Numbered from the stretch's first letter, positions 36,990 through 48,790 are shown. The stretch: 64,000 bases of DNA from Mytilus californianus (GCF_021869535.1 NW_026262712.1:114077640-114141639), one strand, 5' to 3'. The notes: generated by a model not told the origin, from the letters alone. Program-made: numbers and translations.

Positions 36990-39910
36990 CAATTAACACA
37001 TCTTCAAAAAAATGTTCAAAATCATTTGATATTGATGTACAAAACTAGTCATTTATAAATAGGGACATATGCCCAACGTATCTTTTCATTGGTGAGAACT
37101 CATGTTACATCAGCACATTTTTGCTTTTTAGGACATTTCTCTTATTTAAAGAGAATCATCTATAATAACAATTATGCAATACACAAAATGCTAAGTGATG
37201 AGTAAAATAGGATGTTCAGTTTCTGGTAATCAATCTACACAAGCTTTGACTACAAAAGATGTTGGTAGATATTCATTTTAATATGTGCAATATATTGATT
37301 TTCATGATATACTGTTGTATAAACTTCTCAAGTAGAAGGAAAATGTTATTATTGTTATTTACAAACTTTAAATTACTTTAAACAAAATAATAAAAGTGAT
37401 TTAAAGATTATTGTTAAAAAGAACTGAAGAAATTTACATTTTTGCAGTTTATATTGTGTACTATCATACATTTTGTTTTATCATCTTGGAAATTCAATAT
37501 GAAAATTCTATACAGCAAAATCCTGATATTAGCAATACTATTAGGTGTTAACTTTATATTCAACAAAAGCATACAAGAAAAAAACACTTGTGAAAGACCA
37601 GACTTACAATTTGAGAGTTGTATAATTGTCTTTAACCCACATCCTTTATTTTACTTATATCATGTTTATCTTTAGGTACATTCAGTTAAGCAAATGCTGC
37701 AGGTATTTGTTAGTAGCAAACAATGTAAGAAAATTCTTGTATTGCCAATGATTTTGTCCCTGGTGGAAACATCTTTAAAACTCAATTAAAGAAAATAATT
37801 TTTTAGGTAAAAAAAACCTAATCTGATAGACTCCTAATTGACACTTTTTAGTTCAAGAGAACCTAAGATGTATATAAAGTAATATATATACTTTCTCTGC
37901 CTGCATTAAATTGACTAGATTTTGTTAAAATCTGTTAATGATGTAAAAGAAAATCTGTTGTAAAACAATTTGTTTTGATTACTGACTTGATTGAGATTAT
38001 GACAATGTAATTAATTGTAATTTTATAATTGTAGTCTAGTCAAATTGTTCATATAAAAGTTATCTTAATGGTTATATATTAAAATATATATGAAATGAAA
38101 CTTGTTTTGATTTATTTACAAACAAAAACTATTTGGAATCATGAAGAGACATGTAAATCTATGTATATTTTAGCTCACCCTACCTGAAAGTCTGTCTGAA
38201 AGTAAGGCAATTTGGTATGATTACCAATGAGTCATATATCTACTAGAGACCAAAGGACAGGTTAAACATGTTTGTGAACTTGAACAGATGCGTACCAGCA
38301 CAACATTAGAACAAACTCTAAATATCAGTTGGAAAGGGCTTGACTCATCATATCAGCACGAATCTCCACGCTTGACCTTGACAACAATATAAAATTTCCA
38401 TGGTTTGGTCTGTTTCTTTTATACTATAAGCAAGAGGTCATCTATAATCGGTGTATGGAATGATTGTATTATACAATATATATGTGTACATATATTTCTG
38501 GCTTTGTTTATTTGACCTTGACCTCATTTTCTTGGATCATAAATGTTAATGTGATACTTGTAGTAAAACTTTATATTTAGGACTATCAACATAAAATCAA
38601 TGTCAGTATAGCAGGCGAGACATTTCAGCATGTGCATTATGTTATAATCCAGTCAGTGTGAGAACTTTCAAGCTTGACACTTAGATACAAATTCATATAT
38701 TATATTTCTCACCAAGTCCAGGGTAAAAGTTCATAGGTCTACAGATGAAAAGGCAACACAATCTAACACAATATTTAACTGGGTTTGATCCATAGGATCA
38801 GTGTAGGAGCCTCCACGATTGACTTGGTACGCAAAATCTGTCTTCTGAACTGGTCTCTAAAATTCAGCCAGTGTGAAAACCTTCATGCATGACCATAAGT
38901 CACAATTTTCATTTATTACATCACCAACTTGTTGCTCATATTCCAACATCACTGTCAAAATGTCCTCAACAACTAGGTCAAGAAATCACATCTTATCACA
39001 AATATTTACACTTGTCAAAAAGCTAGCAGAAAGTAAAAACCTACAAGCTAAATCAAACTAAAGCTGCAGAGAAGTTGATTGAAGAAACTGATAGCTCTCA
39101 GGATTACAAATTAGAATTCAAGCATGGCAACATCGCTATAGAAATAACATCAGGGACTTTCCTCGTCTTGACAACTATCTGGGTACAAGTCCAAACCTTA
39201 ATCTGATACACATAAACAACGTCGACAAAAGTGGTGAAAAAATAGTAGAGCACTCAATCTTTGGCTTCTGAATCATCAGAATAACTATATAGGAGAAATA
39301 GTTATCATACAACATCAGGCTTGAAATAAACGGACGCCATGCAAACTAATTCATCTGATAACTCATAAGAGAGCACATTAAACCAAACCAAAATCTACGA
39401 CATCTGAATGAGATCATAAAGTAAATGTCAAGAATATCTACTACAGAAAAATCATGCCACCTCAATAACACTGAGAAAGTGTATTGCAACAAAAAAAAAT
39501 GGCAAACTCTTCAAACTACAAAGAGGTGACGACCAATGACCAAAAATGTAAAAAAAACAACCTTACTTATCTAAATGCATACTCTGCAATACAGGTAACC
39601 ATTGCATCCGCTTCTCCCGGAAATAAAAATAGAGGGCATACTGTTTAAAGAAAATAAACCATACGATAACTATGTTTACAACAATTAAACAGACATGAAT
39701 TGTTCGAACGGCAACCACTATCGTACCAACTATATAAGTACACTGTACAAGAAAACATACAATAGATGCTGAGATACCAAGAAGTTGTTACCTGCCAGCA
39801 GAAACATCAACATTATCAGGTACATCATACTCCCAACCAACTTGCTGCTTTTAGTTAGGTGTTCATCCAACTCCGCTTAACTCTGTCCATCATGCACCAA
39901 ACTATGAGGC
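36990..39910. other. Intergenic sequence; a few repeat fragments
   Basis: Mostly unassigned AT-rich DNA. Includes a pearl-like fragment of the 5548 family (about 38370-38635: 'tgaccttgacctcattttct', 'ggactatcaacataaaatca', 'ggcgagacatttcagcatgt') and a diverged family A piece (38205-38280). I see no gene. Confidence 0.5.
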
Positions 39911-39912
39911 GC

Positions 39913-40358
39913 CGTTTTACTATTTATTCCTTATTTTCTGATATCAAAAAATATTTCTTGATATCAAAAAATGTATTTCCTGATATCAAAAAATGATTTT
40001 TTGATATCAGGAAATATTTCTTGATATCAAAAAATATTTCTTGATATCAGGAATTCAATTTTTTTATATCAAAAATTGCCTTTTTTGATATCAAGAATTC
40101 GATTTCTTGATATCAGAAAATAATCTTTATTTCTTGATATCAGAAATTCGATTTTTTGATATCAAAAAATCATTTTTTGATATCAAGAAATCCATTTTCT
40201 GATATCAAAAAATAGATTTTTTGATATCAAATATTACTGACGATATTTTGATATCAAGAAATACATTTTCTGATATCAAAAAATGATTTTTTGATATCAA
40301 AAATTCGAATTCCTGATATCAAAAAATGATTTTTTGATATCAGAAAATAAGAAAAGTA
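39913..40358. repeat. Array of 18 GATATC-centred palindromes
   Basis: Eighteen GATATC sites (plus one TATATC variant) about 15-30 bp apart, most inside tttttGATATCaaaaa-type palindromes, so the array is self-complementary at many registers. Preceded by cgttttactatttattc at 39913-39929, the same 17-mer as before the array at 45128. Confidence 0.9.
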
Positions 40359-40741
40359 TCAACGATTGCTCCCTGTGTGTCAATAAAAGCATCAACGTTC
40401 AGCAATGAGCCCTTACATTAAGTCTGGTGTTTCGGTCGTGTAATATACACGAAAGCATATATCAGAGTTCGGCTTCATCAGTCTCAATATAAGAAGTTTT
40501 GTGTTTTTTGTGTTTCACATATTTATTATTTTAAGGTTTATAGTCAACAAATGTAAGTTCTCACTTCTTTTATAAGCAAACTGATATGAAATGAATACTA
40601 GTAGTTTAAAAGACGTGAATCTAAGGCATGTGGAAGGAATTCGCCAATTGTATAAAAAGATCTATGAACTAGAGATAAACTATATTCAATGAAGAATATC
40701 CACTCTAGAATTTTCGCTGAAGAATATAGTTCTTACTCAAC

Positions 40742-41135
40742 ATCAGTATATAGGCGGTGTTGTCTCGATAGCATGAGTTCTAATCCCGGCGAGGGAAGAA
40801 CAAAAATTTGCTTCCGCAAATTTGCAGATTTAACATTGTTGTGCTGATATTTAGAGTAATTATATATATATGTATATATATGTATCAACCAGGAAAATCA
40901 GAGTATTACCAAAAGACAATTGGTCATACGCATTGCAACCCCGTTGATGTCATCAGCATATGCGCCCACTTCCACCTCAGGAATAGATTCCCTTAGCTGC
41001 ACTACAACTAAGTACTAGTATATATACGTAGTTCATTTGGCCATTTAACTTTAGCGTCACTGATGAATCTTTGGTAGACGAAACGCGCGTCTGGCGTCCA
41101 AAATTATAAGCCTGGTATCTTTTATAAGTTTGTTC
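40742..41135 (+). mobile_element. tRNA-derived SINE with hammerhead-like 3' domain
   Basis: B-box-like 'gagttctaatcccggcgagg' (40775-40794) marks a tRNA-derived head; the middle has an AT dinucleotide tract; the 3' part 'gtagttcatttggccattta' leads into the motif at 41054-41098 and 'ttataagcctggtatctttt'. Boundaries are approximate. Confidence 0.65.
41054..41098 (+). ncRNA. Hammerhead-ribozyme-like motif, short stem III
   Basis: CTGATGA at 41060-41066, stem II TCT(TTGGT)AGA, GAAAC at 41080-41084, then GCGCGTC with the predicted cleavage position after C at 41091. Stem I pairs GCGTCA (41054-41059) with TGGCGT (41092-41097), including two G-U pairs. The first stem II pair is A-C, a defect, and stem III is minimal, as in the dimer-acting hammerheads known from Penelope-like elements and retrozymes. 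Activity not shown. Confidence 0.5.
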
Positions 41136-41639
41136 CCACTAATATACAACCACATACCACAGTACACAAAGAACATAGTAAATCAACGTTCAATGCAACA
41201 TAAGATGTTTCCGCCTGTAAATGTAAGACCATACTAAGCATATAGGGATACCAGCAGATCAACCCGGACAACGATCTACAAAAGAGCTGACACTAGATAG
41301 TCACTCAAGAAGGCAGGTACCTATAACACCAGTTAATACATTGACCCTACACACAACTCATGATAATGAGGCTCACATAACTTTAAATCAGGACACCAAC
41401 AGAGACAATTTAGCAGAGAACGGCAACCCTCAACAAAACCTGCAATCGAGCTCCATACCTGACTGTGTTGTGTAAACAGAAATCGTCATGACAGAATTGT
41501 TGAGGTCAGAGTCAATATCTCCCAAAACGCAAGAGGTCGACCCAGATCTGGCAGATCTGAAGACCCCGAATAGTAACAAGAGAGTCTAAAAGGGATCTGA
41601 TAGACATAAGGTTGGCATACAACAATTCATAAAACTGAT

Positions 41640-42262
41640 TTTATTGTTAGGTTTACTAGCATTGAGGGCATGTGTATTTGTAGCATACAACAATCATATA
41701 AAACTGTTTTGTTGTTAGGTTTACTAACATTGAAGGCATATGTATTTGTAGCATACAACAATTCATAAAACTGATTTATTGTTAGCTAGGTTTACTAGCA
41801 TTGAGGGCATGTGTATTTGTAGCATACAACACTCATAAAACTGTTTTATTGTTAGGTTTACTAACATTGAGGGCATGTGTATTTGTAGCATACAACAATC
41901 ATAAAACTGTTTTATTGTTAGGTTTACTAGCATTGAGGACATGTGTATTTGTAGCATACAACAATCATAAAACTGTTTTATTGTTAGGTTTACTAGCATT
42001 GAGGGCATGTATATTTGTAGCATACAACAATCATATAAAACTGTTTTATTGTTAGGTTTACTAACATTGAAGGCATGTGTATTTGTAGCATACAACACTC
42101 ATAAAACTGTTTTATTGTTAGGTTTACTAGCATTGAGGGCATGTGTATTTGTAGCATACAACACTCATAAAACTGTTTTATTGTTAGGTTTACTAGCATT
42201 GAGGGCATGTGTATTTGTAGCATACAACAATCATAAAACTGTTTTATTGTTAGGTTTATTGA
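41640..42262 (+). repeat. Minisatellite, ~61-64 bp unit, ten copies
   Basis: Unit 'ggtttactagcattgagggc' 'atgtgtatttgtagcataca' 'acaatcataaaactgtttta' 'ttgtta'. Open frames on both strands within it are repeat artefacts. Confidence 0.94.
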
Positions 42263-42532
42263 GAGTCCAGGTGAACATAATTCTATACCCCTGTCATTAC
42301 GTGCGTCGCATGAATAAAATACTTAGATGTCGACAGATAATAATACAAAAATCGTTTTATTTTAAAGTGGATGATATTTGAGGGATTTATCTAACGCACG
42401 AGTATTAGAGTTGTCAGACAATAATACAATTTTTCACCTTAGTTTTACTAGAAGAGTCTGTTTAATAATGCGGTACGAAGCAGGATGTTCTATTATTCGT
42501 TTATGTAATTGCTCGACGGATTAATCAAATAT

Positions 42533-42728
42533 TGCGGTTTTATCTATTTTCGTGGGTACCAATTTTCGTGGATTGAGGAAAAATTGTGTTTTCATGGATA
42601 AAACGTTTGCCTAAAGTCTACATTCAAGCCTATAGAAAATGTGTACTTCGTTAAGCATTTAAATTTGTGGTTCAGTTTTACCCCCGAAATCCACGAAAAT
42701 TGGTATCCCACGAATAATAAAAAATCCA
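42533..42728. mobile_element. MITE, relative of 19545-19752
   Basis: Left 'tattttcgtgggtaccaatt' 'ttcgtgg' and right 'ccacgaaaattggtatccca' 'cgaataat' are inverted repeats; outer ends have decayed (aaaatccaaaatac instead of gaatccacag). Confidence 0.72.
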
Positions 42729-42729
42729 A

Positions 42730-43420
42730 AATACATGGGTTTCAGAACTCAATGACAAGGAATGTCGATTTTGAAGGGGGAAAATGGTTGTTTGATGGGG
42801 ATAATGTGTGATTGAACTGATTTATTATGGTTCATTTGCGTCTTTTTTAGTTATAACAAAGTGAAATTTTCTAATCAAATGCTACTGATTCGAAATGACA
42901 TCCATGTTCAAAACTACAATCTCGTGAATTATTGATATACAAATAGACATGACATGTTTAAATCAATAGAATCAATTCATTAGAATCTTCTACAAAAGTT
43001 CAATCCTTGATTTAAAAAGCATGATAATAATAACATTAACGGTACTAATTTTTCTGCACCAGATAAAATGTCATGGTTGACACTCAATGCAATGTGTGAT
43101 TTCGAGAAGAAAAATGTTATATGTATATATATTAAAAATTAAAAACTGATTATTACGAAAGATGTATCACAGGTTTGTCCAATGTAGTTTTCTTGACAGT
43201 AATCATTGTGCCTTCTCCTCAAAAGTATCCCACACCGTGGGTATCTTTATTTCTGCAAATTTAGAATTTCTTCTCTAGATATGAATTTACCAATTTTTAA
43301 CAGCTTTTTTCAAAATTCTGTGTTTGTCTACTTTTTTTTTTAATGATTATGATTTCTTTGATTTTTTATGATGGATGTAAAATACGGTGAATTTCTGTTG
43401 CTGTGTTTTAATTATGATTT
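42730..43420. other. Intergenic, nothing recognised
   Basis: AT-rich, no open frame of note and no repeat I can place. Confidence 0.4.
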
Positions 43421-43424
43421 CTAG

Positions 43425-43925
43425 TATTGTGTGTAATAAGGATTTCTGAGATTTTGTGTAATAAGGATTTCTGAGATTGTGTGTAATAAGGATTTCTGAG
43501 ATTAGGGGTAAGAAGGATTTCTGGGATTGTGGGTAATAAGGATTTCTGAGATTGTGGGTAGTAAGGATTTCTGAGATTGTGTGTAATAAGGATTTCTGAG
43601 ATTTTGTGTAATAAGGATTTCTGAGATTTTGTGTAATAAGGATTTCTGAGATTAGGGGTAATAAGGATTTCTGGGATTGTGTGTAATAAGGATTTCTGAG
43701 ATTAGGGGTAATAAGGATTTCTGGGATTGTGGGTAATAAGGATTTCTGAGATTGTGGGTAGTAAGGATTTCTGAGATTGTGGGTAATAAGGCCATGACTT
43801 CTGAGATTGTGGGTTATAAGGACTTCTGAGATTGTGGGTAATAAGGATTTCTGAGATTGTGGGTAATAAGGATTTCTGGGATTGTGGGTAATTAGGATTT
43901 CTGAGATTGTGGGTAATAAGGAAAG
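43425..43925 (+). repeat. Minisatellite, 24-bp unit, about 20 copies
   Basis: Unit 'aaggatttctgagattgtgg' 'gtaat' with variants 'attttgtgt' and 'attaggggt'. The minus-strand open frames through it are artefacts of a period divisible by three. Confidence 0.93.
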
Positions 43926-43929
43926 ACAT

Positions 43930-44530
43930 TTGATTATCATTTTAATTTGTGTCCTTCGGTGTTCTGAACTCTGAATGGAAACGGCTTTAGCAATTGTCGC
44001 ATCGGTCTTGAAGATTATTTTGTCTTGAAAGGTGTTCCTTCAATTATCAGCCTTTTTACCATAGTGTTTTAGGTCCGGGGACACAGTTATCGTCCTTTGA
44101 TTTAGCCCCTAGTGTGAACAGCGTATAACTTGCAAATTTTGTCATACACTTTCCAAATTCATTAATTCATATTTTCTGCATGAGATATTAAGTAGGGGGT
44201 GAAATCAATTGCAGAAAAAAATTGGGTGATGGATTTAAAGGTAAAGTAGTGACTTAACATAGAATAGTCAATATTTTGAGTTAAAACTGGTAGACTTTTC
44301 TATGATATTAATATAATTTGTTCCAAAAGTAGTACACTACACTGTAAAATCTTTTTGAGATATTTATAACAATAGTGCATATGCGTATGGCAATATTAAA
44401 CGGAATGTATATTTTATTATGGCAAGGATGACAGGATCTGAAATAAAGATATTGACGAGATCGATGTCTCTAGTGGTGAAAATCAGTAGTGATAGTTCCC
44501 CTTTCTTTTATTATTAAAATGTTCAAAAAG
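43930..44530. other. Intergenic, nothing recognised
   Basis: No coding or repeat signal that I can support. Confidence 0.4.
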
Positions 44531-44534
44531 GTAA

Positions 44535-44627
44535 CTGCTTCTCTTCAAAGTCCATGGTCCGGCTTCCTCCACCAATAAAAACTGACCGCCACAAGATAGC
44601 ACAATAGTGTTGAAAGTGGCGTTAAAC

Positions 44628-44665
<38 letters not shown>

Positions 44666-44666
44666 G
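44535..44666 (+). mobile_element. SINE 3' end with (AATC)n tail
   Basis: 'ccatggtccggcttcctcca' 'ccaataaaaactgaccgcca' ... 'gtggcgttaaacaccaatca' followed by tandem aatc. It is the reverse complement of the left part of the SINE at 62236-62492. Confidence 0.78.
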
Positions 44667-45059
44667 TCCATGGTAAATTATATGAATTCATGTAGATCGT
44701 TAATAAAAACGTGTAATTTATTTAGATCCTCTATTTATTTGTTCTAAAAGATAAAGCAATCGTTAAGGGAGGATAAATAAAATAAAATTGTAGGATATTG
44801 AATAGCTTGTGCTCAAGATATCCCTTAAATGAAGTAGCTTATGTTGGGGTAACATTTGTATCCATCGCCGTACCTTTGATCTGTAGAAACATTGACCATT
44901 GAAGAAAAAAGTGCTATCTTCGGGTACTGTTAGCAGTCCTTCCAAGATTATGTATCGAGGAAATCGTTGGACTATTTTATCTGGATTTATTTTTCTAACC
45001 AGAATCTTATTTGATACAAGTTCTAGATTGTGGGAAAACATTGTCAATCTCCTCAAAGA

Positions 45060-45120
45060 TACCAGGCTTATAGTTTTGCACACCAGACGCGCGTTTTGTC
45101 TACAAAAGACTCGTCAGTAT
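45060..45120 (-). repeat. Degenerate copy of the SINE hammerhead-like domain
   Basis: On the minus strand: CTGACGA, GTCTTTTGTAGAC hairpin, AAAAC instead of GAAAC, GCGCGTC, then 'ataagcctggta'. The core G is lost and stem I is weak, so probably inactive. It abuts the left end of the palindrome array. Confidence 0.6.
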
Positions 45121-45556
45121 GGCAAGTCGTTTTACTATTTATTCTAACTTCAAGATATCTCATATAATATATAAGATATCTAATATAATATATAAGATAT
45201 CTCATATAATATATAAGATATCTTATATAATCTAGTTTTTATAAGATATGTTTTAACTTTATAAAATATCTTATATACTCATAAGATAACTTATATCCCT
45301 TATAAGATATCTTCGAAAGTTTATAAGATATCTTATAAAGTTTATAAGATATCTTATAAAGTATAAAGTATATAAGATAATAATATATCTCATATAATTT
45401 ATAATATATCTTATAAAGAAAATTATATGAGATATCTTATAAATTATATGAGATATCTTATAAACTATATAAGATATTTTATAAACTATATGAGATATCT
45501 TATAAAGTTTATTAGATATCTTGATGTTAAAATAAATTGTAAAACGGCTGGCCATA
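45118..45556. mobile_element. Foldback element: GATATC palindrome array with ~30-bp terminal inverted repeats
   Basis: Left end 'gtatggcaagtcgttttact' 'atttattctaac' (45118-45149) is matched in reverse complement by the right end 45526-45556 with only a few mismatches. Between them are about a dozen ataaGATATCttat-type palindromes. Compare 39913-40358. Confidence 0.78.
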
Positions 45557-45660
45557 CCTCAGTATAATATTCGTAAACGAACTAGTGACATCAAAACTTA
45601 CTTAAATAGTAAAGTGGTTTACATGTTCAGGGATGTAATCAAACAAATCCCGATCATCTC

Positions 45661-45775
45661 TGATGCAGCTGGTACCATTTAACATAATGGTGCAGCTGGT
45701 ACCATTTTACATAATGGTGCAGCTGGTACCATTTTACATAATGGTGCAGCTGGTACTATTTAACATAATGGTTTG
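45661..45775 (+). repeat. Four ~31-bp tandem copies
   Basis: Unit 'gcagctggtaccatttaaca' 'taatggt'; each carries a GGTACC site, the last altered to ggtact. Confidence 0.9.
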
Positions 45776-45959
45776 AGTATTATGTCTACTAGATTGCTTA
45801 TTATTTTCGGATCCATGATTTCTCTTGCATCTAGTTTCTTCATTTCAATGGTGTTTTAACTTCTCCGGGAATTTGTTCAATGAGCCTCAGTCTAAAAAAT
45901 AGTTCTCCCTTTCTCATTAAATATCTGCATTAGAATTTAGTCGTTTGTTCTTATATGGA

Positions 45960-46400
45960 GCTCTGAAGTAAATCCTTTGTTTTGTGTGTTTATGGTTTTT
46001 GTTGGATATGTTCTCTGAGGCCAGCGGGATTTATTGTTTTCAATTCGAATTATTTAGTCTCTGACCATTTATTACCACTTCGGCATACAGCGGGTTATTT
46101 TGCTTTTTTCCGTCTGATTAGAGATTTTAGCCGACCTTGGCTAGAGTTTTACCCATTGGTTTTAAATTTGTTTCTCTTTTGATTGTCAGTATTTCTGCGT
46201 TTAACTGTTTTTTTCCCATTATTATCATAGTCTGATAACCAAGCCAGTTTCTAAAGAGAAATCTTTTAACGCACAAAAATCTGTTTTGTCATATTTTGAA
46301 AAGGGACTTACACTGATGAAGGTCATTTATTGTGCCGAAATATCTGACAATACGATTTCATTTCGCCCTGTTCGTGTATTTTATCTTTTATCAATATCGT
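45960..46400 (+). repeat. Possible retroelement 3' remnant
   Basis: Contains 'tgttctctgaggccagcggg', 'attagagattttagccgacc' and 'cactgatgaaggtcatttat' 'tgtgccgaaatat', the CTGATGA...GCCGAAA wording common at Penelope-like element ends. No coding sequence left. Tentative. Confidence 0.35.
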
Positions 46401-46894
46401 TCCCTTAAGACTTTTATATACTTACATAAATAAATGCAGAAAAATCCACATTCCAGTTACAGAAAGTTTCTTAATTATCCGTAAGCGCATTCTGCCATGT
46501 TTTGGCTTTTCAGACAGAATAAATGAATGTTGTCGATCACAAAAATGTCTGTACCAATGATTATTTACTACTATTATATAAATGAATGAATATTTTATTG
46601 AAGAAGCAAACATAATGCTATAGAAAAATAACATAATATATAATGACAATAATGACAGTAAACAGAGAACAATACATTAAGGTCATAGCAAGCACAGAAC
46701 TACAACTGTTATGCAATTATAATTTGTAATCTTTACTTCCATGTCGCATTAAGAAATTTACACTTTTTTATTTATATCCTGAGTTTTGTTAAATAAAAAT
46801 TATATGTGAATGAACGTACGTGTAAAGTTGTTTGCTTGTTTGTTTGGATTTTTTTTTGTATCATATTTTTTGGTGTATGCTTCGGGCGAATCTG

Positions 46895-47310
46895 AAGAGT
46901 CGAGCCATTCCTAACTGATTTTTACAGTTTGTTTTTTATGTGGTGCTGTTACACCGCTGTCCAAAGTGAGGGGGAGAGTGTAGAACCGACAATCATGTTA
47001 ACTCCACCACATTCTTTAAGTTGCTGTTCAAAGTCAGGATCCTGTGGTTGTCATTTGTTCCTTGTCTGTCATATTTGTTTTTCGTTTATTGTTATTTCAA
47101 ATAGCAGGACGTTGGTTTTAGCGTTTGAATTGTTTCGCATTTTGTCATGTTAGGACCTTTTATAGTTGATTATACGGTATGGGTTTTGCGTATATATATC
47201 GTTGAAGGCTGTACAGTGGCATATAGTTTCTTTGATGCACGTAATTTAGACTATGATGGATAGTTGTCTCATTAGCAATCATGCTACATCTCCTTTATTT
47301 TTATATTGTA
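46895..47310 (-). repeat. Dispersed repeat family A, near full length
   Basis: 'tgttacaccgctgtccaaag', 'gttaactccaccacattctt', 'gacgttggttttagcgtttg' and 'ccttttatagttgattatac'. Partial duplicates of its tail continue at about 47311-47444 and 47685-47800. Confidence 0.8.
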
Positions 47311-47450
47311 CATCTACGTCATTTGGTCCCTGGTGGATAGTTTCTCTTCGGCAATCATACCACAGCTCCATTTTTCCGATGAGTACCTTGTATCATTGGC
47401 AACTTCACCACATTTACTCATTTTTATATTGTACATCTACGTCATTTGGA

Positions 47451-47678
47451 GGGGGTCTCATTGGGGGGTTCTGATCCCGGATCCCACTTACTGTTTTGTC
47501 AGATTCCCGTATCCCGCTTACACTATGTACGTAAACAGTTCTCATTTTTTTTGTGTAATTTCCCGTGTCCCGCTAAACTTCATTTCCCGTTTTCACGGCA
47601 CAATAATTTGACTTTCACGTGTCACGCTTACAAAAAATCGGCAATCCCGGGTCACGCTTAGACCCCAATGAGACCCAC
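47451..47678. mobile_element. MITE nested in family A, with TTTGGA target duplication
   Basis: Ends ggggtctcattgggg and ccccaatgagaccc are inverted repeats; TTTGGA flanks both sides (47445-47450, 47679-47684). Internal sequence is C-rich with repeated 'tcccg(t/g)(a/g)tcccgctta' wording. It interrupts the family A tail phrase '...cgtcatttgg...ctggtgg'. Confidence 0.75.
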
Positions 47679-48261
47679 TTTGGACACTGGTGGATAGTTG
47701 TATCATTGGCAATCATACCACATCTCCTTCTTTTTTTATTGTACATCTACGTCATTTGGTCTCTGGTGCATGGATAGTTGTAACATCATACCACATCTCG
47801 TAATAGTAAACCGATCCTGCTCATTATGCGACATCCGTCATGTTGCTCATACAAAGTACAAATTCAAATTGAAAGAATTATTTGTTTGATCGATATGTTC
47901 GGATTGTTACTCTATGGATCCTTAATTTCAAATTCAAAGGAATAGAAAGAAAAAACGGCAGAAGATACCAGGACAAATACTCATAAGTCGAGATAAAACT
48001 GACAACCGGCTATGACAGTAAACGAAAACGGACGAAAAGACGAACAATGTAAACAAATAAATAGATGCAACCAAATTTGAAATCATGCTTCAGATACATC
48101 AGGTCATGTATGCAGCGGGGCGTAAAGTTAAAAGATAATGCTAGTTTCTTTATATTTCTCTTGTGAAGCCCCTGTGTGACGTCTGCCTCAACAATTGACA
48201 AGTGTCTATAACAAAAAGGACATGCGTTTCTTTGCAGGATTAGGTCTGGTCGAAGTATTTG

Positions 48262-48455
48262 CAAGCTTGTTTAATACCACCACGTTCTGTTTGTACCTGT
48301 AAAGTAAGTAAGAAGCCTATAATTCAGTTAATTGTTTTAACATAAGTCAGGCCGTTGGTTTTATCGTTTGAATTGTTTCACATTTTGTCGGCTCACTATA
48401 TGGTAACCTATAGTTACTTAAATAAACTATAGTTACTTAAATAAACGCCATTTTG
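48262..48455 (-). repeat. Dispersed repeat family A, partial
   Basis: 'ccaccacgttctgtttgtac', 'cataagtcaggccgttggtt' 'ttatcgtttgaattgtttca'. Confidence 0.7.
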
Positions 48456-48529
48456 TCTCCGGCGAATATGTTCTAATTGTTGTAACCATATCCCCTTGCT
48501 CTCTTCGTCAAATGAATGAGTCTCATGAC

Positions 48530-48790
48530 TGAATTTGCACTTTCCATGAGTGACATGACGGGTGCGACTAGTGCGGAAGGATTTGCTTATCTTTCCGCAG
48601 CATCTGGGATCACTTCAAGTTTTTGATGGGTTCGTGTTGCTCAGTTTTTAGTTTTCTATCTAATTTTGATGAGCTATTAGTCGTTTTTCGAGTATTTGCA
48701 ATTGTGTTGTCAGTTTCCTCTCGACTTTTAAATAACCCTTAGGTATCTTCCGCCTTTTTTAGCCTCATTGCCTCATCTTCTTGCATTTGA
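48530..48790 (+). repeat. Dispersed repeat family E
   Basis: 'gcatctgggatcacttcaag' 'tttttgatgggttcgtgttg' 'ctcagtttttagttttctat' ... 'taggtatcttccgcctttt'. Shorter copies at 58135-58260 and 59540-59705. Confidence 0.65.

Noticed and set aside
41763..42381. Open frames on both strands (LLGLLALRACVFVAYN and CCMLQIHMPSMLVNL repeats)
   Set aside because: Artefacts of a 61-64 bp array; frames on both strands shift between units.
43347..43940. 197-codon minus-strand frame of NPYYPQSQKSLL-type repeats
   Set aside because: Made of the 24-bp minisatellite; no start context, domain or conserved flank.
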